NCBI GenBank assembly: GCA_029777335.1
Contig: JAKOSN010000079.1
Span: forward strand, 1-44,299
From: Planctomycetota bacterium
Lineage (GTDB): Bacteria > Planctomycetota > Planctomycetia > Gemmatales > Gemmataceae
Length of the DNA: 44,299 bases
Direction: 5' to 3'
Numbering within the stretch: position 1 is the first letter of the stretch; each line of letters begins with the position of its first letter. Under the pieces are notes generated by a model that had not been told where the DNA came from, ran no database searches, and saw only the letters and a program-made list of their open reading frames with translations. This document shows, one piece after another, positions 23,904 through 31,645 of this stretch. A program made the translations under genes and the position numbers.

Positions 23904-24848
23904 TTATTTTTTCTTCCACGGGCGATGCACCAGCACGGGGACAGCCGCGCCACGAATGACCTTGTCGGCAACACTGCCGAGAATAAGGCGCGCCAGTCCA
24001 TGTCGGCCGTGCGTTTCCAGGGCGATCAGATCCTGGTGTTTGTGGTTCCCCTCCTCCAGAATGGCGACCGCCGGTTGCACCTCGACCACAACCCGCGTCT
24101 GCACCTTGAGGGAGTGGCTCTTGAAGCGCTCGGCGATCTTGGCCAGGTACTCCTCGGCTTCCTTGCACATTTTTTGCTGCATTTCCTCGATCTGGTGGAT
24201 CACCGATTGCGCCACCTGGCCGACGCTGCCCACGTCGAACTGGTAGCTGTACGGGGTGGGCGGAGCGACCGAGCGCAGCAGCACGAATTCGGCTCCGGTC
24301 AACGTCCCCAGTTCCAGCGCCCACCCGATCATCTCCTCGGCCACCGGGGTGCCATCCAGCGGCAAGATGATCCGTTTGAAGAGAATCTCCTGGGTGAGAT
24401 CTGGCTTGCCTTCCTCGGGGCGGACCAGTAACAAAGGCATCGGTACATGGCGGATCAGTTCATCCGCAACACTGCCGAGCCAGAAGCGACCGATGGCGCC
24501 GCGCCCGTGCGAGGTCAGCACAATAAGGTCCACGTTCTGTTCGCGAGCCCAGGCTTGAATCGACTCGCTCACCTGGCCAGTCAGCAAGCGGGTGGTAACC
24601 GGAATCCGACCAATCTCCCGCAAGCGTTGTGCCAGGTTGTCCAGGTAGGCCTGTTCTTGCTGTTTGGCGTGTTCTTCCAGCGACTCGTCGATGTAGGCGG
24701 CTCCTTCGAGGTAGCCCACGGCCAGCGGAGGATGAACGTGCACCAACTGCAAGGTAGCGTTGGATTTGCGTGCCAGGGCCAGGGCCAGCGGCAGCGCGTA
24801 CTCGCCAAACGTCGATCCGTCGAGCGGTACCAGAATGTTGCGATACAT
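23904..24848 (-). CDS. Tandem universal stress protein
   Basis: The 314-residue protein has two UspA domains (about 1-145 and 156-314). Each starts with a PLDGS/T strand (NILVPLDGSTFGEYAL; RIILPLDGTPVAEEMI) and ends with the ATP-binding glycine pattern (SHGRGAIGRFWLGSVAD; THGRHGLARLILGSVAD). Tandem Usp proteins are often induced under low oxygen or energy stress. ATG 24848 follows AAGGAG. It points away from the hydrogenase operon, and the two share the 24849-25132 upstream region, so joint control is possible but not shown. Confidence 0.93.
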   Translation of the reverse strand: MYRNILVPLDGSTFGEYALPLALALARKSNATLQLVHVHPPLAVGYLEGAAYIDESLEEHAKQQEQAYLDNLAQRLREIGRIPVTTRLLTGQVSESIQAWAREQNVDLIVLTSHGRGAIGRFWLGSVADELIRHVPMPLLLVRPEEGKPDLTQEILFKRIILPLDGTPVAEEMIGWALELGTLTGAEFVLLRSVAPPTPYSYQFDVGSVGQVAQSVIHQIEEMQQKMCKEAEEYLAKIAERFKSHSLKVQTRVVVEVQPAVAILEEGNHKHQDLIALETHGRHGLARLILGSVADKVIRGAAVPVLVHRPWKKK

Positions 24849-24931
24849 GGTTTGACTCCTTGGTCCGAGGGTGAGTGGTCGTCTGCATCTATTTTAACGG
24901 CAAACCATGTGCCACTCAGGGAAACCCCTGC

Positions 24932-25044
24932 GAAATGCTGATTTCCTCGGGCGTGCTCGGGTGGTAAGGCTGGAAGAACCACCAAGAACGCTCAGGCAGT
25001 GTGCGGTTCAGCGGCATCGGAACGGGGGAATCCACGGCGATTCC
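24932..25044. repeat. Inverted repeats upstream of the sigma-54 promoter
   Basis: Three short inverted repeats lie in this region: GAAAT-4-ATTTC (24932-24945), GGTGGT-12-ACCACC (24960-24983) and GGAATC-6-GATTCC (25027-25044). Their centres are roughly 156, 123 and 59 bases upstream of the predicted start at 25095. Sigma-54 promoters need an enhancer-binding protein that usually binds 80-150 bases upstream, so the second is the best placed. The repeats are short enough that chance is a real alternative. Confidence 0.35.
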
Positions 25045-25068
25045 AGCGATTTGGTCGACTCTTCGTGC

Positions 25069-25084
25069 TGGCACGACGATTGCT
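25069..25084 (+). promoter_or_regulatory. Sigma-54 (RpoN) promoter of the hydrogenase operon
   Basis: The sequence TGGCACG-ACGA-TTGCT matches the sigma-54 -24/-12 consensus (TGGCACG-N4-TTGCW) at every fixed position, with the correct 10 bases between the GG and GC pairs, and is preceded by the preferred C. Transcription should begin near 25095, leaving a 38-base leader with AAGGAGG before the hoxE GTG at 25133. Its location directly before the operon makes a chance match unlikely. Confidence 0.85.
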
Positions 25085-25132
25085 TCTGCTTCCCCACGCC
25101 CGACGGATCCGCTTCAGGAAGGAGGCTCCCCC

Positions 25133-25627
25133 GTGACCGACGCTCACCCCAGTGGGGACAAGCGTTTCAAGCTGCTCGACGCTTCGATGAAACGGTATCA
25201 GTTTCAACCCGATGCCCTCATCGAGGTGCTTCACAAGGCGCAGGATCTTTTCGGTCATCTCGACCATGATCTGTTGTTGTACATTGCACGCAATCTGAAG
25301 TTGCCGCCCAGCCGCGTGTACGGCGTTGCCACCTTTTATCATCTGTTCAGTTTCACCCCCAAGGGCGAACACACCTGTTTGCTCTGTCTGGGAACGGCCT
25401 GCTACGTCAAGGGCGCCGCCAAGTTGCAGGCGACCCTCGAAAAACAGTGGGACCTCAAGCTGGGCGACACGCGCAGCGACGGCAAGATGTCACTCCTGGG
25501 GGCACGCTGCGTGGGCGCCTGTGGCCTCGCCCCGGTCGCCGTTCTGGATGGCAAGGTATCTGGCAATCTCAATCCCGAGGCCCTTCTGCAGCTGGTGAAA
25601 GGATGGGACGGCGATGGAACTCGCTGA
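25133..25627 (+). CDS. hoxE: Bidirectional [NiFe] hydrogenase diaphorase subunit HoxE
   Basis: HoxE is a thioredoxin-fold [2Fe-2S] protein related to NuoE, part of the diaphorase module. The 164-residue protein has [29 protein letters not shown] and the four cluster cysteines in [10 protein letters not shown] and CVGACGLAP. The start is a GTG at 25133, chosen because AAGGAGG lies 7 bases upstream; ATG codons further up give non-homologous sequence. It overlaps hoxF by 14 bases. A separate HoxE is typical of cyanobacteria-type group 3d enzymes. Confidence 0.93.
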   Translation: MTDAHPSGDKRFKLLDASMKRYQFQPDALIEVLHKAQDLFGHLDHDLLLYIARNLKLPPSRVYGVATFYHLFSFTPKGEHTCLLCLGTACYVKGAAKLQATLEKQWDLKLGDTRSDGKMSLLGARCVGACGLAPVAVLDGKVSGNLNPEALLQLVKGWDGDGTR

Positions 25628-27257
25628 ACTGAAAGAACTCGCCGACAAGGAGAAAGCTGAGCAGAAACCGATCCGCATTCGCTGCTGTACTGCAGCCGGC
25701 TGTCTCTCCTCCAACAGCCAAGCGGTGCAGCAGGCCCTCACCGATGCTGTGACGACTGCGGGGTTGGCCGACCGGGTGGAGGTCCTTCCCGTTGGCTGCA
25801 TGCGGCTCTGTTGCGAGGGGCCGCTGGTTCAGGTGGATCCCGACGGGGCGATGTATGGCAAGGTGGACCCCGGGCAGGCGGCTTCCATCGTCGGCACCTT
25901 GCAGGGCGGCCAGACCGAAGCCCGCGTGATCGATACCAACATGCCGTTTTTCCGCGACCAGGTGTCGATCGTTCTCGAAAATAGCGGCCGCATCAATCCG
26001 GAGCGCATCGAGGACTATCTCTCCGTGGGGGGGTATCAGGCACTGCTCCATGTGCTGCGCGAAATGACTCCCAATCAGGTGGTCGAGACGATGACTCGCA
26101 GCGGTCTCCGCGGCCGTGGCGGCGCCGGCTATCCCACCGGGGTGAAGTGGGGGTTGATCGCCAAGCAACCTGCCACGCAGAAGTTCGTCATCTGCAATGC
26201 CGACGAGGGCGACCCGGGCGCGTTCATGGATCGAAGTGTCCTTGAAAGCGATCCCCATCGGGTGCTGGAAGGGATGGCGATTGCCGCCTATGCCATTGGG
26301 GCGTCGCAGGGCTTTGTTTATGTCCGGGGCGAGTATCCTCTGGCCATTCACCGGCTGGAAATCGCCCTGCGCCAGGCGCGCAAGATGGGAGTGCTGGGGA
26401 CGCAGATCTTCGAGTCGCCTTTCAATTTTCGCATCGACATTCGCATCGGCGCGGGCGCCTTTGTCTGCGGTGAGGAAACGGCTCTGATCGGCTCAATCGA
26501 AGGGAAACGCGGCACCCCCCGGCCGCGTCCGCCCTATCCGACCGAGTCGGGGTTATGGCAGGCGCCGACGTTGATCAACAACGTCGAGACGCTGGCCAAT
26601 GTGGCTCCGATCATCACACGTGGAGCAGAATGGTACGCCAGCATCGGGACCGCCAAGAGCAAGGGGACAAAGGTGTTCGCCCTCGCCGGCAAGGTGCGCA
26701 ATACCGGCCTGGTCGAGGTACCGATGGGGATCACCCTGCGCAAGATCGTCGAGGAGATGGGAGGCGGTTCTCCAGGTGGCTCGATCAAGGCGGTCCAGAC
26801 CGGGGGGCCATCGGGAGGCTGTATCCCCGCCTCGGCGCTGGATACGCCGGTGGATTACGAATCGTTGACAGCGCTCGGCTCCATCATGGGCTCGGGCGGA
26901 ATGATCGTCATGGATGATGCGACGAAGATGGTCGATGTCGCCAAGTTTTTCATGGAATTCTGCATGGATGAGTCGTGCGGCAAATGTGTCCCCTGCCGCG
27001 CCGGCACCGTGCAGATGTATCGTCTGCTCGCTCGCATTGTCGAGGGAGAAGCCACCGCGGCGGATGTCGCCCAGCTCGAAGCGCTTTGCGATCTGGTGCG
27101 CAATACCAGTCTGTGTGGGTTGGGACAATCGGCCCCGAACCCGGTGTTGAGCACGTTGCGCTATTTCCGCGAGGAATATAACGCCCTCCTGCAACCGGCT
27201 CCCCCCGCACCCCCGCCCAGTAACCAGCGCATCCCGTTACCCGTGGCGCGTGGTTGA
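25614..27257 (+). CDS. hoxF: Hydrogenase diaphorase subunit HoxF, NAD(P)H and FMN binding
   Basis: HoxF exchanges electrons between NAD(P)H and the iron-sulfur chain. The 547-residue protein has an N-terminal [2Fe-2S] thioredoxin-like domain (RCCTAAGC and [10 protein letters not shown]). The NuoF-like part has the nucleotide-binding [14 protein letters not shown], the FMN segment [32 protein letters not shown], and the [4Fe-4S] cysteines in [13 protein letters not shown] with a later Cys in TSLCGLGQ. It overlaps hoxE by 14 bases, so translation is likely coupled; hoxU begins 29 bases later. Complex I NuoF is excluded by the hydrogenase genes that follow. Confidence 0.95.
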   Translation: MELAELKELADKEKAEQKPIRIRCCTAAGCLSSNSQAVQQALTDAVTTAGLADRVEVLPVGCMRLCCEGPLVQVDPDGAMYGKVDPGQAASIVGTLQGGQTEARVIDTNMPFFRDQVSIVLENSGRINPERIEDYLSVGGYQALLHVLREMTPNQVVETMTRSGLRGRGGAGYPTGVKWGLIAKQPATQKFVICNADEGDPGAFMDRSVLESDPHRVLEGMAIAAYAIGASQGFVYVRGEYPLAIHRLEIALRQARKMGVLGTQIFESPFNFRIDIRIGAGAFVCGEETALIGSIEGKRGTPRPRPPYPTESGLWQAPTLINNVETLANVAPIITRGAEWYASIGTAKSKGTKVFALAGKVRNTGLVEVPMGITLRKIVEEMGGGSPGGSIKAVQTGGPSGGCIPASALDTPVDYESLTALGSIMGSGGMIVMDDATKMVDVAKFFMEFCMDESCGKCVPCRAGTVQMYRLLARIVEGEATAADVAQLEALCDLVRNTSLCGLGQSAPNPVLSTLRYFREEYNALLQPAPPAPPPSNQRIPLPVARG

Positions 27258-27286
27258 CATTCTCTGGCCCAGAAGGATCCGAGGGT

Positions 27287-28003
27287 ATGAATTCGATTAC
27301 ACTGACCATCGATGGCAAACTCATCAGCGCCCCGGGTGATCAAACGATTCTGGAAGCGGCCCGCGAGAACGATATCCACATTCCCACTTTGTGCAACCTG
27401 GAAGGGATCTCTGCCGTGGGCGCCTGTCGGGTTTGCCTGGTCGAGGTGAGCGGGAGCAATCGGCTCGCTCCCTCCTGCTTGACCAAGGTGGCCGAGGGAA
27501 TGCAGGTGCAGACCGCGACCGATCGCCTGCGCGAATACCGCAAGATGATCGTCGAACTCCTCTTTGCCGAACGCAACCACATCTGTTCGGTGTGTGTCGC
27601 CAATGGCAATTGTGAGTTGCAGGACCTGGCGGTCACCGTTGGCATGGACCATGTTCGCTATGAATATCAGTATCCGTCCTGTTCGGTCGATGTGACGCAC
27701 AAGGAATTCGGCGTTGATCACAACCGTTGTATTCTGTGCACCCGCTGTGTGCGCGTCTGCGATGAGGTCGAGGGCGCTCACACCTGGGATGTGTCGGGAC
27801 GGGGGATGCAGTCGCGCGTGATCACCGATCTGAACCAGCCCTGGGGGACAGCGACCAGTTGCACCTCGTGTGGCAAATGTGTTCAGGCCTGTCCAACCGG
27901 GGCGCTCTTCCGTCAGGGGTCGACCGTGGCGGAGATGAAGAAGGATCGCGAGCTGCTGGACTTCCTCATGACGGCACGGGAGAAGAAGCAATGGATCGGG
28001 TGA
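27287..28003 (+). CDS. hoxU: Hydrogenase diaphorase subunit HoxU
   Basis: HoxU is the NuoG-like electron-wire subunit joining HoxF to HoxY. The 238-residue protein has the ferredoxin-type [2Fe-2S] site ([16 protein letters not shown]), the His-Cys cluster ([15 protein letters not shown]), and two [4Fe-4S] motifs ([31 protein letters not shown]). It stops short of the large C-terminal NuoG part, as HoxU does. Start ATG 27287 has AAGGA upstream, which rejects an earlier in-frame start at 27254. It overlaps hoxY by 13 bases. Confidence 0.95.
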   Translation: MNSITLTIDGKLISAPGDQTILEAARENDIHIPTLCNLEGISAVGACRVCLVEVSGSNRLAPSCLTKVAEGMQVQTATDRLREYRKMIVELLFAERNHICSVCVANGNCELQDLAVTVGMDHVRYEYQYPSCSVDVTHKEFGVDHNRCILCTRCVRVCDEVEGAHTWDVSGRGMQSRVITDLNQPWGTATSCTSCGKCVQACPTGALFRQGSTVAEMKKDRELLDFLMTAREKKQWIG

Positions 28004-28533
28004 AAATGGCGACCGTGTGGCTGGGCGGCTGCTCCGGCTGCCACATGTCGTTTCTCGATATGGATGAATGGCTGGTTGATCTGGCGCAGCGGATCGACCT
28101 GGTGTACAGCCCCCTCGTGGATGTGAAGGAATATCCCGAGGATGTCGATGTGTGCCTGGTCGAAGGGGCGGTGGCCAATGACGAAAATTTACATCTGGTA
28201 AGGCGCATTCGTGCGCGCACACGCCTGGTGATTTCGTTTGGCGATTGTGCAGTCACGGGGAATGTGACCGCCATGCGCAATCCGTTGGGCGTGGCCCTGG
28301 AGGTGCTCAAAACGTCCTACCTCGACAAGAGTAATCTGCACCCGGCGATTCCCAGCGAACCCGAGATTCTCCCGGTGTTGCTCGATCAGGTGCGCCCGGT
28401 GCATGCAGTGATTCCAGTGGATTACTACTTGCAGGGGTGTCCGCCGCCCGCGGATCGGATTCGCGCGGTGCTCGAACCCCTGGTCAACGGGGTCTGGCCG
28501 GAATTGCCCCTGGCCGAGCGACGCTTTGGTTGA
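27991..28533 (+). CDS. hoxY: [NiFe] hydrogenase small subunit HoxY
   Basis: The 180-residue protein is the short form of the hydrogenase small subunit, holding only the proximal [4Fe-4S] cluster. Its ligands are in [22 protein letters not shown] and [10 protein letters not shown], with [10 protein letters not shown] between. No Tat signal and no medial or distal cluster domains are present, which separates it from membrane uptake enzymes and fits soluble group 3d. It starts within the end of hoxU (13-base overlap). A 95-base gap with two hairpins separates it from hoxH. Confidence 0.95.
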   Translation: MDRVKMATVWLGGCSGCHMSFLDMDEWLVDLAQRIDLVYSPLVDVKEYPEDVDVCLVEGAVANDENLHLVRRIRARTRLVISFGDCAVTGNVTAMRNPLGVALEVLKTSYLDKSNLHPAIPSEPEILPVLLDQVRPVHAVIPVDYYLQGCPPPADRIRAVLEPLVNGVWPELPLAERRFG

Positions 28534-28551
28534 TGCGCCACGGCATTTGGT

Positions 28552-28612
28552 ACCGGCGTGTGGTCGGAGAATGACGCCGGTCTGTCAGTGAGCCATGTCA
28601 CAGGGGGCTCAC
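28552..28612 (+). promoter_or_regulatory. Two adjacent hairpins between hoxY and hoxH
   Basis: ACCGGCGT (28552-28559) pairs with ACGCCGGT (28574-28581), and GTGAGCC (28588-28594) pairs with GGCTCAC (28606-28612). Both stems are perfect and sit in the only sizeable gap inside the operon, ending 16 bases before the hoxH ATG with GGAG between. Neither has a U run, so they are more likely RNA processing or stability elements than terminators. Confidence 0.5.
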
Positions 28613-28628
28613 GAGTGGAGACGATCCC

Positions 28629-30050
28629 ATGCAGCGTATAGTCATCGATCCCGTGTCGCGCATTGAGGGGCATGCCAAGATCTCGATTCATCTCAACGAG
28701 AAGGGGGAGGTGAGCGAGGCGCGCTTTCATGTGGCGGAGTTTCGGGGGTTTGAACGTTTTTGTGTGGGCCGCCCCTTCTGGGAGATGGCGGGGCTGAGCG
28801 CACGCATCTGCGGCATTTGCCCGGTCAGTCATCTCATGGCCTCGGCCAAGGCGGGCGATCAAATCATGGCCGTGCGGATTCCTCCGGCGGCCAACAAGCT
28901 GCGTCGCCTGATGAATCTGGGCCAGATCTTGCAATCGCACGCCCTGAGCTTCTTTCACCTCAGCGCGCCCGACTTCCTGCTGGGCTGGGATAGCGACCCG
29001 GCCAAACGCAACGTGTTCGGTCTGATCGCTGCCAACCCGGAGCTGGCGCGCGCGGGGATTCGTCTGCGTCAGTTCGGCCAGGAGATTATCGAGCACCTGG
29101 GAGGGAAGAAGATTCATCCGGCGTGGGCGGTCCCGGGCGGAGTGCGCGTGGGGTTGTCCGTCGCCAGCCGCGAGCATTTGCAGGGGTGGCTCCCCGAGGC
29201 GCGCACAACGACTTTCCAGGCACTTGAACTCTTCAAGAGCTACCTCGACAACCACCCCGAGGAGATCGACAACTTCGGCAACTTTCTCAGCCTTTTCATG
29301 GGTCTGGTGACTCCCGATGGGTTATGGGAGCATCACGATGGCGTGCTTCGCTTTGTCGATAGCAATGGCCGAGTGGTCGCCGATGGGATCGAGGCGTCGC
29401 GTTACCAGGAAGTCATCGGCGAGTCGGTCGAGACCTGGTCCTATCTTAAATCTCCCTATTACAAGCCCTTCGGCTATCCGCGCGGGATGTATCGGGTTGG
29501 TCCGCTGGCGCGGCTGAATATCTGCACGCGCATCGGGGTGCCGCTGGCGGACAAGGAACTGATCGAGTTCCGGCAGCGGGCCGGGGGCATCGCCATCTCG
29601 TCGTTTTACTATCACTATGCCCGGCTGATCGAGATGGTGGCGGCCCTGGAGTTCATCGAACAACTGCTTGCTGATCCCGACATGCACTCCGATCGCCTGC
29701 GTGCCGAGGCGGGCATCAACCAGCTCGAAGGGGTGGGCGTCAGCGAGGCTCCCCGCGGCACGCTCTTCCATCATTACCAGGTCGACAAGGATGGCATGCT
29801 CCAGAAGGTGAACCTGATTATTGCGACCGGGCAGAACAATTTACCGATGCATCGCACGGTGACGCAGATTGCCCAGCGCTACATCAAGGGCACCACCATC
29901 CCGGAGGGGATGCTCAATCGCGTGGAAGCGGGGATTCGCGCCTTCGATCCGTGTTTGAGTTGCTCGACCCATGCCTACGGTCAGATGCCGTTGAAGATCC
30001 AGCTGTTTAATGCCGAGGGCACACTTGTGGACGAGGTGAGTCGCTCGTGA
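28629..30050 (+). CDS. hoxH: [NiFe] hydrogenase large subunit HoxH
   Basis: HoxH carries the Ni-Fe(CN)2CO site where H2 is split or made. The 473-residue protein has the first ligand motif [11 protein letters not shown] (Cys61, Cys64) and the second DPCLSCSTH (Cys442, Cys445). The 25 residues after His448, beginning AYGQMPLKI, are the C-terminal extension that HoxW removes after nickel insertion. [10 protein letters not shown] near the start and the overall length fit group 3d. It overlaps hoxW by 4 bases (GTGA). The Cys ligands are all present, so the enzyme should be functional. Confidence 0.97.
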   Translation: MQRIVIDPVSRIEGHAKISIHLNEKGEVSEARFHVAEFRGFERFCVGRPFWEMAGLSARICGICPVSHLMASAKAGDQIMAVRIPPAANKLRRLMNLGQILQSHALSFFHLSAPDFLLGWDSDPAKRNVFGLIAANPELARAGIRLRQFGQEIIEHLGGKKIHPAWAVPGGVRVGLSVASREHLQGWLPEARTTTFQALELFKSYLDNHPEEIDNFGNFLSLFMGLVTPDGLWEHHDGVLRFVDSNGRVVADGIEASRYQEVIGESVETWSYLKSPYYKPFGYPRGMYRVGPLARLNICTRIGVPLADKELIEFRQRAGGIAISSFYYHYARLIEMVAALEFIEQLLADPDMHSDRLRAEAGINQLEGVGVSEAPRGTLFHHYQVDKDGMLQKVNLIIATGQNNLPMHRTVTQIAQRYIKGTTIPEGMLNRVEAGIRAFDPCLSCSTHAYGQMPLKIQLFNAEGTLVDEVSRS

Positions 30051-30535
30051 GCCAGAGCAATGGCGCCAACCCGGCGAAGGTGGAGCGAATCCTCGTTGTC
30101 GGCTACGGCAATGAGTTGCGCGGCGATGATGGCGTGGGTCCGCATCTGGCCCGCGCCGTGGCCGGGTGGCAGCGCCCGGGAGTCGAGGTGCGCGCCGTGC
30201 ACCAGTTGACGCCCGAACTGGCGGCTGAGATGGTCTTCGCGCAGCGCGTGATTTTCATCGATGCGGCGCTGGTTCACCGCGGGCAGGTCGAGGTGGTTCG
30301 GCTGGGAGCGCGGCCAGAAACCCACGCGCTGGGGCATCTGAGCGATCCGCGCTGGTTGCTGGCCCTGGCGCTGGTGCTCTACGGGCGCCACCCCGAGACC
30401 TGGTTGATGACGATTCCCGCCTTCAATCTGGATTATGGCGAGGGATTTTCTTCACAAACCACACAGCGCCTCGACGTCGCCCTGCGCGAACTGGCGCGCT
30501 TGCTGGGGGAGGAAGCCATCCCATGCACGAGGTGA
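30047..30535 (+). CDS. hoxW: Hydrogenase maturation protease HoxW
   Basis: The 162-residue endopeptidase trims the HoxH C-terminus. It shows [17 protein letters not shown] with the nickel-sensing Asp residue, FIDAALV and a LTPELAAEM helix, as in HoxW/HycI-type proteases. The start is a GTG that overlaps the hoxH stop in GTGA, with GAGGTGAG upstream, so it is translationally coupled. Its place right after hoxH supports specificity for this enzyme. It overlaps hypA by 13 bases. Confidence 0.9.
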   Translation: MSQSNGANPAKVERILVVGYGNELRGDDGVGPHLARAVAGWQRPGVEVRAVHQLTPELAAEMVFAQRVIFIDAALVHRGQVEVVRLGARPETHALGHLSDPRWLLALALVLYGRHPETWLMTIPAFNLDYGEGFSSQTTQRLDVALRELARLLGEEAIPCTR

Positions 30536-30864
30536 GCCTGCTGGAGAGTGCGCTGGAACTCGCCCGTGCCGAGGCGACCCGCCAGGGGGCACGGCGGATC
30601 CATCGGTTAACCCTGCGAATCGGCGCGATGGCCGGCGTGGTCCCCGAGGCGCTCTCGTTTGCCTTCGAGGTGGTGACCCAGGGTACTCTCGCCGAGGGCG
30701 CCACCCTGGAAGTGATCGACGTACCGCTTCAATGTGTGTGTGAGCTGTGTGCGCACGCTTTTTCTCCGCCCGTGTATCCCTGTGAATGTCCGCGCTGTGG
30801 ACATCCCCGCGCGCGGGTGGCCCAGGGACGCGAACTGGAACTGGCCTCGCTGGAGGTTTCCTGA
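30523..30864 (+). CDS. hypA: Hydrogenase nickel-insertion protein HypA
   Basis: HypA is the nickel metallochaperone that works with HypB. The 113-residue protein begins [11 protein letters not shown], with the nickel-binding His at position 2, and has the structural zinc site made by CVCELC and CECPRCG. Start ATG 30523 lies inside the end of hoxW. HypB follows after a single base. Length is that of normal HypA. Confidence 0.95.
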   Translation: MHEVSLLESALELARAEATRQGARRIHRLTLRIGAMAGVVPEALSFAFEVVTQGTLAEGATLEVIDVPLQCVCELCAHAFSPPVYPCECPRCGHPRARVAQGRELELASLEVS

Positions 30865-30865
30865 G

Positions 30866-31645
30866 ATGTGTACCAAGTGTGGTTGCTCGACCGGATCGAC
30901 CGCGCAGCAACAAGCGTCGGGCGCTGCCGTTGCCCATCACGATGCGCATCCTCACCACGAGCATCCCCACCATCATCACGAGGCGGATGAGCGGCGCGTG
31001 CTCGAGGTGCATCAGAGCTTGCTGGCGAAAAACGAACATCAGGCGTGGCACAATCGCGAACGGTTTCAGCAGAAGAAGATTCGTGTGTTCAATGTGCTCT
31101 CCTCGCCGGGGGCAGGGAAGACGGCGCTGCTGGAGCGAACGCTCGCCGACCTGGGAGGGACTCAGCGCATCGGCGTGATCGTGGGAGATCTGGCGACCGA
31201 TAACGATGCGCGGCGATTGCGTCGACCCGGGGTGCAGGTGGTTCAGGTCTCGACCGGGACGGTGTGCCACCTGGAGGCCGCCATGGTGGCGCGGGCCTGT
31301 GAGCAACTCGATCTCAACGCGCTCGATCTGCTCTTCATCGAAAATGTGGGGAATCTGGTCTGTCCGGCGGCCTACGATCTGGGCGAGGAGCAACGGGTGG
31401 TCCTGCTCTCGGTGACAGAGGGAGAGGATAAACCGCTGAAATATCCGACGATCTTCCACAATGCCGATGTGGTGCTGATCAGCAAGAGCGATCTGGCCTC
31501 GGCGGTGGAGTTTGCGCGCGCGACCGCGCTCGCCAACATTCACCGCATGGCTCCCCGGGCGCGCATCCTTGAGGTTTCCGCGCGCACAGGGGCGGGGTTG
31601 ACCGCCTGGTACGACCTCCTCACTCCCAGGGCCGTTCATGTCTGA
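30866..31645 (+). CDS. hypB: Hydrogenase nickel-incorporation GTPase HypB
   Basis: The 259-residue GTPase delivers nickel to the large subunit. The N-terminus MCTKCGC is the high-affinity nickel site; a His-rich stretch (HHDAHPHHEHPHHHH) for nickel storage follows at about residues 24-39. The G domain has the P-loop SSPGAGKT, GDLATDNDARR, ENVGNLVCPA and a base-recognition SKSD in place of the usual NKxD. ATG 30866 is preferred because it yields the CxxCGC start; a frame opening at 30734 would add unrelated sequence. It overlaps hypF by 8 bases. Confidence 0.95.
   Translation: MCTKCGCSTGSTAQQQASGAAVAHHDAHPHHEHPHHHHEADERRVLEVHQSLLAKNEHQAWHNRERFQQKKIRVFNVLSSPGAGKTALLERTLADLGGTQRIGVIVGDLATDNDARRLRRPGVQVVQVSTGTVCHLEAAMVARACEQLDLNALDLLFIENVGNLVCPAAYDLGEEQRVVLLSVTEGEDKPLKYPTIFHNADVVLISKSDLASAVEFARATALANIHRMAPRARILEVSARTGAGLTAWYDLLTPRAVHV

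Noticed and set aside
25133..28003. Complex I subunits nuoE, nuoF and nuoG
   Set aside because: The three genes are directly followed by [NiFe] hydrogenase small and large subunits and maturation genes, HoxU is too short for NuoG, and HoxF has the extra N-terminal [2Fe-2S] domain.
27991..30050. Membrane-bound group 1 uptake hydrogenase
   Set aside because: HoxY lacks a Tat signal and the medial and distal cluster domains, and a diaphorase module is encoded in the same operon.
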